Assembly (NCBI GenBank): GCA_005406025.1
Contig: BGZK01000214.1
Span: 434,001-498,000, forward strand
DNA from: Eumeta japonica
Lineage: Eukaryota; Arthropoda; Insecta; Lepidoptera; Psychidae
DNA length: 64,000 bases
Direction: 5' to 3'
The notes beneath the pieces are model-generated. The model ran no database searches, was not told the DNA's origin, and was given only the letters and a program-made list of their open reading frames with translations. This document shows positions 28,133 through 37,306 of the stretch, piece by piece. Every line of letters begins with the position of its first letter. The stretch's first letter is position 1. A program made the translations under genes and the position numbers.

Positions 28133-28188
<56 letters not shown>

Positions 28189-30942
28189 TGCAGTAGATAT
28201 TAAAGACCAACCGTTGATAAATTCGACGAGCGCGTCCACGCGGGCCGTGCGCAGGTTGAAGGTGAGCTGCTTGCTCAGCGCGCTCACGGTCGACAGCAGC
28301 ACGAAGAGGGTGTTGACGACGCGGTCGGTGCTGGCGCGCACCTGAAATACGAGTTGGCTTTTCAAGAAGCACGAATTCATAGCATTACTGTAGTTAGTCT
28401 CTTTATTTGTATATACATTCTGTAAATTAAAAAAAAAAATCAGTAAGTACAGTCAATGTTTGCTACAGAAATTCGAATCAAGATTGGTAATGATTTCGGG
28501 AGTGGATCCAAATTCGAGTTAGAATTCAGAATAAGATCTATATACCTAAAATATGAATGAATCTCAGAGAAATATAAATTACACACTTTTAATCTGATTT
28601 GTAAAGGCTACATATCGTTTTGTTGCGATTCGTAAAGGTAAATATATTGGATGCCTAAAAATTTCTAAATTTAGTGAAAACTGGCTTCCGTCCGCGTAGA
28701 CGTAGACTGAATTCCTTCACCTTATATATTGTCCGATTACGATCTGAATCATGATCGTGATCGCTATCCCGTTCTCGATTCCGATGCAGGTCCTGTTCTC
28801 GATGCCAATTGGAGGCACTATTCCGAAGCCGGTCTCGATTTGAGCAGGTTCCAATTCTTATCCCGCCTTCGATCCCGGTCCCGCTTTCAATTCTCATCTC
28901 TTCTATTCCGATTCCGTTGCCGGTTACAGTTCCATTTTGGACTAAGCCAGATAAAATTCTAATATCAAAATAAATTTTATGCCATGGGGATAGGGTGGTT
29001 TTCTATTAGTGAAAAAATATTAACAACCTGTAATAAAACAAATATGCAGATGAACCCAAAGCGAAATGTTAATCGTTTACTTTTCTCGGGGAGCTTTATA
29101 TTGATTAAGTAAACGTACGAACCGGTTTAGTAATTCTGTTCAATGATAAAAAGACGCACACAACCTCACATATGAATGCTAGTTTATTTTTTTCAGAAAT
29201 CTTCCCATTTGCAGATATTATATATTGCCAGTTTGTAGTAATTGGATGAATGGTTTAGGCTGACAAAAAGAAACCAACGCAGTACACACACATATTTACA
29301 TTACACAACCCAACTCCCTCCACCTAATTATGAAAGATGCATCTTACCACTTTTAATAACCAATACTCATACTAAATTTCATAGTCGAGCCTCGCATCAT
29401 AAAAAAAATTCATTCAAAATTAAATCCCGAATTACTCCGATAAAAAGTGAATTACGCACACATACGCACAGCAACTGCATAAGAACAAATGAGTATGGCT
29501 ACTGAAAAAATTAAAAAAAATTGATATTATTTTTTATGATTATCATATGTACATGAAACCCATCATTTGCACAATTACATTTTCTAACTGTGCATCAAGT
29601 TTCATCAAGATCGGTCAATTAGTTTTAAAGCTATAAAAAACATATATAGATAAATCCTATAATGTGCTCTTACTGTATACCAATCTTCATCACGATCGAT
29701 CTAACCGTCTTTAAATTATAAAGGAACATACATACATATATACAGACAGACAAACATACATACAGTAGCAAATTATTTTAGCAATTACATATTCTGACTG
29801 TATACCAATTTTCATCATGATCGATCGAATCGTTTTTAATTTATAAAATAATCTACATTCAGACATACAGACTAACAGTAGCCTATCATTTACACAATTA
29901 TATGTTCAAACTGTACCCTAATTTTCATCGCAACCGATCAAACCGTTCTTAAGTTACAAAAACATATACAGACAGACAGTAACTTATCACGTGCGCAATC
30001 AGATTTTCTATCTGTAGACTAATTTTTATTAAGATCGGGCAAACATTTTTTGAGTTAGAAAAGTATACACAGACATATCGAAATGCAGACAAACAGACAG
30101 ACAGTAGCCTGTCATTGGCATAATAATTGTACACCATTTTTCAGCATGATTGATCAAATTTTTCTTAATTTATAAAAGTACGTATATACAGATAGACAGA
30201 CAGATAGTAGTCTATCATTCGCGAAATAACAATTTTTTAAGAAAAAAAGAACATACAGTCAGACAGAAAGACATATGACGACAAACAGACAATAGCCTAT
30301 TTTTTACTCAGTAACATGTTTTGACTGTATATACACCAATTTTCGTCGAGATAGGTCAAAAGGTTCTTAAGTTATAAGAAACACATACAAACAGACAGAC
30401 TCACTGTAAGCCTATCGTTCGCGCAGTCACCTATTCTTACTGTATATCAATTTTCATCAGAATCGGTCAAACGGTTTAGAGGACAGACAGCAGACAGAGA
30501 TGGACAGACAGATAAAAAGATATAGATTTAAAAAAATAGTAGAATTAGGGTCAGTAAGTCAGAAAACATATATCAATTACAAATTTATATAAACAAAAAA
30601 AATGTAACAAATGTACAGACAATGACAGACAAAAAAAAATGTAGACAGACGTTACAGATTTATATACTAATATAAATATTTTTTCATTTTTAAAAAGAAA
30701 TTTTGTTAACCAGAAATAATCGCCAAAATAAAGAAAAAAATTAATACCGCAAAAGCTTGTATAATGTGTAACAGGTTATAAATCAATATCAGAATCCAAA
30801 TTATCGTTCTGTATATTATATGCAAGTTGTATTTAACACGAGATTTGCATTCGGGTGTGATCTTGTAATAGCCTATTGCCGCTAAAACATCGAAATGCGG
30901 TTTGAAACTTTCATAAGTCGAATAAGTAACTTCTTCGTTCAT
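15811..30942 (-). CDS. Insect odorant receptor (7tm_6), complete 8-exon gene
   Basis: Assembled from eight minus-strand exons: 30942-30748, 28341-28212, 26911-26707, 21960-21667, 19878-19779, 17896-17792, 17003-16848, 15858-15811. All junctions are GT/AG and in phase (0,1,2,2,0,0,0). They give 410 codons plus a TAG stop, the usual length for this family. Insect odorant receptors are inverted seven-helix subunits of ligand-gated cation channels that work with Orco in olfactory dendrites. The sequence shows an N-terminal FDVLAAIGYY segment, a long loop after helix 4 in exon 4, the helix 6 motif YCYYGTQL in exon 6, and the C-terminal signature SLSLDTYIS|VLRASYTLFTIL across exons 7-8. Phase-0 introns near the C-terminus are typical of the family. 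The start was chosen for its context (CAAAATGAAC) and family-like N-terminus. The ligand and orthologue group cannot be told from sequence alone. No frameshift or stop is seen, so the gene looks intact. Confidence 0.95.
16848..17003 (-). CDS. Odorant receptor exon 7 (loop and start of helix 7)
   Basis: The acceptor is CGTATAG, phase 0. It encodes SERINESVFRGRWWLLSPRW and RRQLLVVMARYLRCIRPR, then SLSLDTYIS. The donor is a consensus GTAAGTC, phase 0. The exon is strikingly GC-rich and Arg/Trp-rich in a very AT-rich neighbourhood, yet it keeps the conserved tryptophan and the Ser-Leu-x-Thr pattern of the family. Confidence 0.93.
17792..17896 (-). CDS. Odorant receptor exon 6 (helix 6)
   Basis: The acceptor CTTATTTCCAG is followed in phase 0 by LNIASLEFMSMTLYLMCILG and then QLFLYCYYGTQLKVE. 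This is the most diagnostic segment of the receptor family. The donor is GTGAGT. It encodes 35 residues. Confidence 0.95.
18168..18281. repeat. Foldback MITE in odorant receptor intron 5
   Basis: Arms of about 50 bases pair imperfectly (GGGCCGAGCATGACACCCTA with TAGGGCGTTATGCTAGACCC) around a short TA-rich loop at 18222-18234. The inner arms are CTGTCCCTGTCGC and GCGACAGGCACAG. Confidence 0.75.
19779..19878 (-). CDS. Odorant receptor exon 5 (helix 5)
   Basis: The acceptor is ATCTTCAG. It encodes WFIDEVESLFGEAMTVQF and then the hydrophobic LIMVWVICMTTYKIVD. The donor is GTAAGT, phase 0. The codons upstream of the acceptor are open in the same frame but are intron: only this acceptor restores the frame with exon 4. 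Confidence 0.92.
20280..21475 (+). repeat. Dispersed repeat fragments in odorant receptor intron 4
   Basis: It contains GTCTGTCTCTCCGTCCGTCA, a second CTGCCCGTCTGTCAGTCTGT block, and a terminal GTACGGAACCC...TATTCGCACTT also present at 7815-7855. These are typical moth repeat tails. No frame is convincing. Confidence 0.55.
21578..21635. repeat. Perfect 58-bp palindrome beside receptor exon 4
   Basis: The whole segment is its own reverse complement (ATATTATTACGAGAACGAAA ... ending TCGTAATAATAT), with a TATATA core. It begins 32 bases past the exon 4 donor, inside intron 4. Confidence 0.9.
21667..21960 (-). CDS. Odorant receptor exon 4 (helix 4, long loop)
   Basis: The acceptor CGTTTACAG completes an Ala codon. 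The exon encodes helix 4 (IWLTTVLIIQGYGNVTMD), the AAFYAQARTQLRILRYNFE segment, a loop with three Cys, and the RKLIRCVEHYRDIV region typical before helix 5. It ends TG before donor GTAGGT (phase 2), and the first base of exon 5 makes a Trp codon. It is the largest exon, at 294 bases. Confidence 0.93.
22690..22835 (+). mobile_element. 3' end of an RTE-like LINE in odorant receptor intron 3
   Basis: The plus-strand translation contains MDVSKARELCKDRTMWKSI and then AYPSGK and a stop, the C-terminal tail of the LINE family seen at 44.6 kb. It is a 5'-truncated copy, the usual outcome of target-primed insertion. Confidence 0.7.
22901..22940. repeat. (CA)n-(TG)n microsatellite
   Basis: An ACACAC tract changes directly to TGTGTG, forming a palindromic microsatellite in odorant receptor intron 3. 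Confidence 0.85.
23770..24080 (+). repeat. Fragment of a common lepidopteran dispersed repeat
   Basis: It contains TCTATATATATAAAAATGGA, then an AACGGCTGAACAGAT-like block and AGGGTTCCTCCG, a combination widespread in moth genomes. It adjoins copy D and may be part of one composite insertion. Confidence 0.5.
24080..24790 (-). repeat. GATTCC-type repeat, inverted copy D (receptor intron 3)
   Basis: A purine-rich tract of GGAAT/GAATCGG/AACGGAA units on the plus strand, the complement of the pattern in copies A-C. It ends in a CCGGACCAGCTAGTAC block like the ends of common lepidopteran repeats. Frames on both strands are repeat artefacts. Confidence 0.6.
26176..26303. repeat. Palindromic MITE with GGTTGCACCA ends (receptor intron 3)
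   Basis: The ends GGTTGCACCAA and TTGATGCAACC are inverted. Inner arms GTAATCCATAAGATTTGCCA and TGGCAAATCTTATGAATTAC pair closely. It is similar in plan to 62814-62942. Confidence 0.75.
26707..26911 (-). CDS. Odorant receptor exon 3 (helix 3 and first extracellular loop)
   Basis: It follows acceptor ATTCCCACAG and completes the Gly codon split with exon 2. It encodes GDSFRAENGDHVRFLKRN, helix 3 (FYLGGVLASGVLWVIFPL) and the family's aromatic-Pro-Phe-Asp loop (YFPFDVQQSPA). The donor is GTTAGT, phase 2. A second GT five bases downstream would break the phase with exon 4, so GTTAGT was preferred. Confidence 0.92.
27150..27760. other. GC-richer block inside odorant receptor intron 2
   Basis: Sequence of raised GC with a TATAAAAAG motif near 27303 and short plus-strand frames at 27311-27508 and 27505-27738. 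No family was recognised and both frames look like noise. It is probably an inserted element fragment. Confidence 0.3.
28136..28186. repeat. (TA)n microsatellite next to receptor exon 2 donor
   Basis: About 50 bases of uninterrupted TA, starting roughly 20 bases inside intron 2 from the exon 2 donor (28206-28211) on the minus strand. Such tracts are length-unstable. Confidence 0.9.
28212..28341 (-). CDS. Odorant receptor exon 2 (helix 2)
   Basis: The acceptor TATTTCAG is followed in phase 0 by VRASTDRVVNTLFVLLS. This is the conserved second-helix segment, leading to VDALVEFIN. The exon ends with one base of a Gly codon (phase 1) before donor GTTGGT. It encodes residues 66-108 and part of 109. 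Confidence 0.93.
28650..29195 (+). repeat. GATTCC-rich dispersed repeat, copy B (receptor intron 1)
   Basis: Nearly colinear with 32790-33540. Shared blocks include GTCCGATTACGATCTGAATC, ATGATCGTGATCGCTATCC and GAGCAGGTTCCAATTCTTAT, with the tail GAATGCTAGTTT. The reverse strand reads as an Arg/Asp/Ser-rich pseudo-protein that is an artefact of the repeat. Confidence 0.8.
29530..30520. repeat. ~110-bp diverged tandem array in odorant receptor intron 1
   Basis: About eight or nine units, each with the pattern TTTTCATCAxGATCGxTCxAACxGTTTTTAAxTTATAAAA-ACATA(TA)CAGACAGACAG-TAGCCTATCATT...CTGTATACCA. The anchor TTCATC-like motif recurs near 29608, 29687, 29812, 29923, 30026, 30139, 30341 and 30453, spacings of about 80-125 and one double spacing. 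No unit is coding. Units resemble lepidopteran LINE/SINE tails. Confidence 0.8.
30748..30942 (-). CDS. Odorant receptor exon 1 (start codon, helix 1)
   Basis: It encodes residues 1-65, from MNEEVTYSTY to LLHIIQAFA. The cytoplasmic N-terminus leads into a hydrophobic helix at about residues 43-62. The donor is GTATTA, phase 0. The exon is AT-rich and lysine/isoleucine-rich, unlike exons 2, 3 and 7. A TATA-like TTATAG lies about 35 bases upstream of the ATG on the minus strand, too close to be a confident core promoter. Confidence 0.92.
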
Positions 30943-31983
30943 TTTGATATCAGCTTAGGACCAAGAGGCACACTATAAGGCAATCAACGGTAAAACTACG
31001 CAGAAAGTGTTTGACACTTATTTGAAATTGTCTTATTAGGTTTTTTTTTACTTTGAATAATACTCTTATACAGGATGTAGCGCGAGTGTATGACACGAAA
31101 AAAAACCGCCATTACCACCGGCGAAATGATTTTTGAAAAATTAATAATTCACCTACGGCCCAAGTAAATATTCGAATTGGTTCAAAGTTTAGTAATATCG
31201 ATGTAAATGTTATTTCTATCTATGTATAAAACATTAAAATGTAAAAGTATGTTTACTTGAATGATTATCCTTCAATCATGCTCGCATGGTTGAATGTTTT
31301 ATAGTTTTAATTTCGCATAAAGTTATATTATATAACCAGGAACAAGACATAGTGAAGAAAATTAAGAAAAACAATAGTCAGTTTCCGATAATAAATATTT
31401 AGAAATATTGTGTATATAAATATTTATTGTACATGAACAAAGGCACTGTTCCAATTGGAAGATATATGGAACCAATCTTATATATTTTAAAATTTGACCC
31501 TTTTTTTAATTATATAATGACAGTTTTAACGAAGCAACTATTTTTAGGAACGTCTGATAATAATAACTTGTAATGAGTGCAGTAGAAATTTAACTCGGGG
31601 ATAAACGGAACACGCTTTAAGTAAGAAAATTCATAAAATTAAAGAAAATCGGACATTAAATTACACTTTCGCAAACAACTAATTAACACACCGCTCACAA
31701 GTGGTAATTTTAATAAACGCCCTAATAACACAATCGCTGTGTGTTGTTAAACTGTCGGCGAAGCGTTCACCTTGCAATTAGCGAGATTTAAAACAGAAAA
31801 GTAGGGACTCGACGAATAAAATATTCATTGAACCGCACGACACCAACAATGTTCACGCGGATGGTTTTTTTTCTTTTCTATAACTATCTGTCATTAAACA
31901 ATGTAGTTAAATGCCGGTTAGACGATAAAATTGAAAAGGTGATTCATATAAAAAATATTTTTAGCATTCAATACTTACATATC

Positions 31984-32193
31984 ACGTAAGACGATTACAG
32001 AGATGTTTAAAAAACTTGGTGGCTTTTTCTCAAAAATTTGCTGTCGGATCGTAAATTTTTTGAATATTTTAGAAAATTTTATCTTAATTAATCCTAGACC
32101 ACCAAAACAACGGGTTAGTTTTTCAACAACATAGAAAACTGTATATGCAAAACACAGAAAAAATAATGTAATTATGTAAAATTTAGATACCAT
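31984..32193 (-). CDS. Weak candidate first exon, unidentified
   Basis: An open reading frame on the minus strand starts at ATG 32193. A hydrophobic signal-like stretch (FYIITLFFLCFAYTVFYVV) is followed by a basic segment (FSKIFKKFTIRQQIF). It runs into a consensus donor, GTAAGTATTG, just after ...VIVLRD. The signal peptide and strong donor are suggestive. AT-rich DNA often yields such Phe/Ile/Lys-rich frames by chance, and no following exon was identified before the odorant receptor start at 30942. Confidence 0.22.
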
Positions 32194-32789
32194 GTATTTA
32201 ATTCATTTTAAAGTAATACAAGATGGAACAGTTCAATAATTAAATTGTTTATAAACTTTATTTAAGAAACAAAATAATAGATGGAGTGAAAATTGATGTG
32301 GTAAAAAAGATGACTGCAACAAAGATACATATACATATGATTTTTTGGTTTGGTAATAAAGTTTGATTTTTAAATGATTTTATTTTAATGTCTTCTTCAG
32401 CATCCAAAACTTCGTATACCAGGCTAAGCTAACAGTTAATTTCAATGTGCTGCCAGTCTATTAATTTATATCTAGCATCGTTGGCCAACTAATAATGGCT
32501 AATTTCATTGATATCAGTAATAGAGCAATATTACATAAACAGTATTGAAAATGACGTCACTTAGCGAGACATGCAAATATAATAATTTTTAACAATGGTA
32601 GGTACTAATAAAATTATAAATATACATTAAACGCTTAATATTTCGGTGCCAAAAGTAATGCGCGTCTAAAATAGTCATAAAAAAAAGAATTGATAATATC
32701 ACGCACATAAATTTAGTATCTAAGTATGTGTAATAAGTTAAGGGACTTAACTAATTTTTAAAAAAATTATAAGACATGTATTAACAATG

Positions 32790-33540
32790 TAAAATACTAC
32801 CTACCGCTCGCGGTTCCGTTCGCGTACACAGAATGGATTCCTTCTTCATATATATCGTCCGATTACGATCTGAATCATGATCGTGATCGCTATCCTGTTC
32901 TCGATTCCGATGCCGGTCCTGTTCTCGATGCCAATTTGAACCACTACTGATTCCGAAGCCGGTCTCAATTTGAGCAGGTTCCAATTCTTATCCCGCCTTC
33001 GATCCCGGTCCCGCTTTCAATTCTCATCTCTTCTATTTCGATTCAGTCTCCGGTTACAATCCTAATTTGGACGAAGCCGGGACAACTTCTAGTATCAAAA
33101 TAAATTTTATGCTTTGTCACATGGGGATTTTCGAACTGCAAATCCATTGAACCATTATTTTGATGCGTAAGCTCTTGACGGCATTTGACTTAACCTTTTG
33201 AGTGAGTACATAAAGTCCTCGAGAAACTTTTCGAGTTATCTTAGAAAACCTATTCGAACTGAAATATTTCTTGGACGGTTATTTCGATTTGTAAGCTCTT
33301 AGCGGCATTTCGGGTATCTCTTTGAGTATACTTTCTTTGTTGCTCTCCACAAGCAAAAGAATGTTTAGAATCTTTGTTAACACAAATATGAAGATGGAGC
33401 CAAACAAAGCATAATATTATTAGTTTATTTTACTCAAGGAGTTTCTTCTTAATGAAATATTTCTTGGCATTGGTTTAATAGTGCAGATCAATAGCAAAAA
33501 ATACGCAGACAAAGTCAGATACGAATGCTAGTTTCCATTT
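32790..33540 (+). repeat. GATTCC-rich dispersed repeat, copy C (upstream of receptor)
   Basis: Highly similar to copy B over its first ~300 bases, with a longer tail ending in CGAATGCTAGTTTCC. It sits about 1.8-2.6 kb upstream of the receptor start codon. Confidence 0.8.
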
Positions 33541-34239
33541 TCATTGTAGACACAGGCAGAGAGATATACAGACAAACATACATACAGACAGAAAGACAGA
33601 AAGTAACGGACAAATAGATTTTAAAATTGTAAGAGTTCAATTCATATTAGAACTATATTTTCGAGTTGTAAAATTGTAAAATTGATCTTTTGATCATGAG
33701 CTCAATAATAAACTACTTTATTTTTAGCTTTTTGAGCTCGAAAGTAGTAAGAAGTTTCAGGGATTGACCTGAAGGGCTAAAACCGTGTTTTAAATTTTTA
33801 AGATCAAAAACTCATAGACAATATTTATAACTCAAGCAGTTCAAAAACACATCAATAAATATCATAACGCAAAGTTTCACGGATGGCCTGCAGGGTCAAC
33901 CATCTTACAGATTTTTATAAAGTTTTCTATATACATAGACTATTCATTTGCTTTGTAAGCTCATTGTTTTTTTCCATATTCAAAAGAACTTACGCTACAT
34001 GCATTCACGATTTATCTACTGGCAAATACAAATAGGGGGCAGTTTGGGAAGGAGTTTGGGGAGTTCAAGCCGTATCTCACCCAATCCCGTGTAGCGGGAG
34101 AAGGGGGTCGCGACAAATATCACGTAATTTTCTATCCGCATAGAATAAAATTGCGAGCAATTCTCCACTAAAATATGGCTAAATCTTACATAGTAATATT
34201 TATCGCGATTATGTGAATGCCACATAGTAACACACTAAT

Positions 34240-34405
34240 CCCTCGATTGTTTAGCCGTCACCGGCCAAACGCGCGACACAACGGACGCAGCGGCGAAGCC
34301 GGGTCGCGAGCTGGGTGGCGGCGACGCGCGGAGGGGTCCCGACCCGCTGGTTTCCCCCGTACATGTTAAATTGTCCGACGGCTCTGTCAACGCCGTCTCT
34401 CATTC
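34240..34405. other. Isolated GC-rich block, function unknown
   Basis: A sharply bounded GC-rich, CpG-rich segment in AT-rich DNA about 3.3 kb upstream of the odorant receptor start. No long frame, splice-flanked exon or terminal repeat was found. It may be a fragment of a mobile element or a regulatory island. Confidence 0.4.
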
Positions 34406-37300
34406 AAAATATGTTATCATGATTATTTATAATGCATACGCGAAAAGGTAAGTCTGCAACACCTATGAAGAAGGGATAAAATTATGGAACGCAGCGAAGC
34501 AGAGGAACCTGAAAAAGGAAGAATTGGTGTTGCAGGTTCATCATGAAATCATACAGCTCCTCAGAAAATACGCGTTTTGAATAATCTCATGTTATTATTT
34601 GAGATTAGGAGGGGATTGAATTAAATCTCACCAAATCTCATAAGGGAGTACGAAAAATCACCAAAATAAATCAACGCCCCCTTATCCTCACTCGTAGTTA
34701 TGGGGCAATCCATGATTTATTTTTGATAATATTAATAAATTCGTGATTACAGAGATCATATAATGGTGAGTGCGCTAAACGCACAAAAAAATTAATTTAA
34801 AATATCTATAGTTTGCCAATACAGCTTTTGATTTCTCGTCTCTTTCTCTTTGTAAACAACTAACGATCCCATTCAGCTGATTTCGAATGCACCGTCATAG
34901 AAAACTTTGATGCTCAACGAAATATGCGTTTTAGATTCGGCAATCAATTGGGCATTATGTGCTGTTTATATACTTAATAAAAGTTTGGAAAATCCAAAAG
35001 TGCACGACTCATAATGCTCATTCGTTCGAAAAATGAACCTGAATTTTGTATTTCATTTTGATTTCCGTATTCGTATAATGTTTTTTGAATTGAAGTTATA
35101 CTTTTTTTGGTGCGTTAGGATGGAAGTGAAATTTGTGAGCTGCGCGCGCACGATGTCCCAAAAAGTGCACATGAAGTGCACCTATCACAAAATAATCTCT
35201 TCAAAATGTTTTGAACTGATCATGCGCACTAAGTATGCGCCACAATCAGCGCTATCAGCTGTCTCGTGGGTTGTGGATGAAATATTTACTTACCGATAGA
35301 TATAGATATACAAACACCCATGTGTTTTATTTATTCATTTTCGTTTTTTGTTAATAACTATTAAACGACACAAATCAAGTTAACCATTTTCAATACCAAT
35401 CTCCGGACAGTGGATCTCAAGCTATTAAAAAAATGGATCAAATTAGTGAATTTTACGCTCGCTATCGTGTCGGAACGAAAAAGTGTTGATTGACAGGAAA
35501 TTTCTTTTGACTATTTTGATAGTTTTTCTAATTGTATTATGTTAAATCGATTTGAACCAGTGATAGAATTAATCTTCATTAAATTATCTATCAAATAGTG
35601 CACAGGTTAATAAAATTACATGAATTATTAATCGTGTTATTGATGAAAAAAGTTACGAAATTGAGGAAAAAAAATTATTCGTTCGTAGAGCACTTCTTAA
35701 TGCTTCGCATTAGGAGTCGTGCAATTGTTCATTTGATTCGCACTCTTCTATATTGTGATCTTTTCAAAACAATGCTTTACGTCGGAGTTGTTCCTAAATG
35801 TAATTCTCTGAAATCAACCTTTATCAAATATTTAACTTCCCTCTACGAAAATTGATAGATAGGTATTCATAAATTGCGAAAATACTTTTCAGTCTAATTT
35901 TTTCAAATCAAGTTTTCATCATATCTTGATGTTTTAGCATCTTGGGAATCTATTTTGAACATTTTCCGATTGATGATGTATGTTAGTGTGTGCATGTCTA
36001 TACGTGATATAAATTTCTCATTTTTCCAAAGATTAACTGATCAAAATGCAATTTACGATATTCGAAAGTGGACCAGCAACTTAAGACTTCCTGAAAATAT
36101 GAACCGATTCAGTCAGGTAGATTTCTGTGATTCACAAAAATAAAGTTTTCAAAAAAATATTTGAAATATTTATTTAAAATAACCTATAAACTAGTCTAGC
36201 AATCGATACCTAAATCTAAACAGCTGTTTTCTTCGGACAGATGCATAAGAATCGGCAAATTTGTGCAAGAGATATCAATGAAGAAAGATACTTCAAAGTT
36301 TTTTTTTTATATATTTTTTAAACTAATCTACAGATAAATACGAAATTTCCTTTTGAATCAACGTCGGTCAATTTAAATCGCATCAAAATCGGTTTTTACG
36401 TTCTAGATCGTTGACCAAAAATTCGCAAAAAGGTTTTATCAAAATAATTTGTGAAATTCTTGCGACAATTTGATACTCTCATTATCTTTTTCTGCTCAAA
36501 AATTGCGATGATTGCCGATGCGTGGAACAAAATTGAACAAGATGTTCAAAAGATATTGTAAAATTGAAAAATATCGTTTTTTTAAAACAAATTTAAATTT
36601 CATTATTAAATGAAATTCCATTGATTTTTAAATAAATTTAGATCCAACTCGAAGAGTTCAAAACGTAACTATATTTATGACTCTGGAAAGCTACAAAAAG
36701 CATTAATTTGTTTTATATTTTTAAATGCTGAACTCAAAACTGGCAAGCACTTTTAGGGATGGCCTGCAAGCTCAACTGCCTTTCAAATTTTTGAGCCAGA
36801 AAAACTCAACAACATACAGGCTACTCTATTTTTAAACTCAAGGCGCCCAACAACACATAGATAAATGTCATAGTTGAAAGTTTTAGAGATGGCCAGTAGT
36901 GTCAGCCATTTTGCAGATTTTTTTATAAGAATTAAGCACACGCCCACTCCCTTTTAAACATATTTGTTCAGCTTTCACAAACTAGCAAACTATCAACTTC
37001 CCTTGAACAGATTTTATCAAATAGTTTTCCAGCAAATATTAGATCTCGTCTGATTTTTAAAAACAAAAGGAAATCTAAAACAATAATAAATTGTTTCACA
37101 AAAACATATATTTTGTGAATACTATGTTCACCACATATTTTTACAAATTTATATTCTATGTTCACTCTCATTTCAGATTTGTTTGTAAATTTTGAAAGGA
37201 ATAGTGATGAGGTTAATAGGTTAATATAATTTGTGTAAATTATACATAAATTAAATATAAATTATAAAGACAGCATTTGAATTATTTTGGTATAATTCCA
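34406..37300. other. Noncoding stretch between receptor locus and RanBP3
   Basis: AT-rich with degenerate repeat blocks of the GGGATGGCCTGCAAGCTCAA type (36750, also 33870 and inverted elsewhere) and TTTTCATCA(T/G)(A/G)TCTTGATG, seen at 35915 and again at 53415. No supported gene. Confidence 0.55.
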
Positions 37301-37306
37301 TTTATT
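37301..37306 (-). terminator. RanBP3: Possible polyadenylation signal of RanBP3
   Basis: AATAAA on the minus strand about 640 bases past the RanBP3 stop. It is a plausible match, but the region is AT-rich and no cleavage site can be confirmed. Confidence 0.3.

Larger units (their letters stand above)
30943..34239. other. Intergenic region upstream of the odorant receptor
   Basis: AT-rich DNA with the weak exon at 31984-32193 and repeat copy C. The receptor promoter should lie in its first few hundred bases, but no clear TATA/initiator pair stands out. Confidence 0.5.

Noticed and set aside
28070..28345. Frames encoding long Ile-Tyr runs
   Set aside because: These are translations of the (TA)n microsatellite.
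28655..28897. 80-codon minus-strand frame rich in Arg, Asp, His (RS/RD-like)
   Set aside because: It lies wholly in a GATTCC-rich repeat and has a near-identical twin at 32781-32984, so it is a repeat translation.
29530..30520. CRISPR-like spaced repeats
   Set aside because: Units are diverged and contiguous without unique spacers of fixed length, and the genome is an animal's. It is a tandem array of repeat tails.
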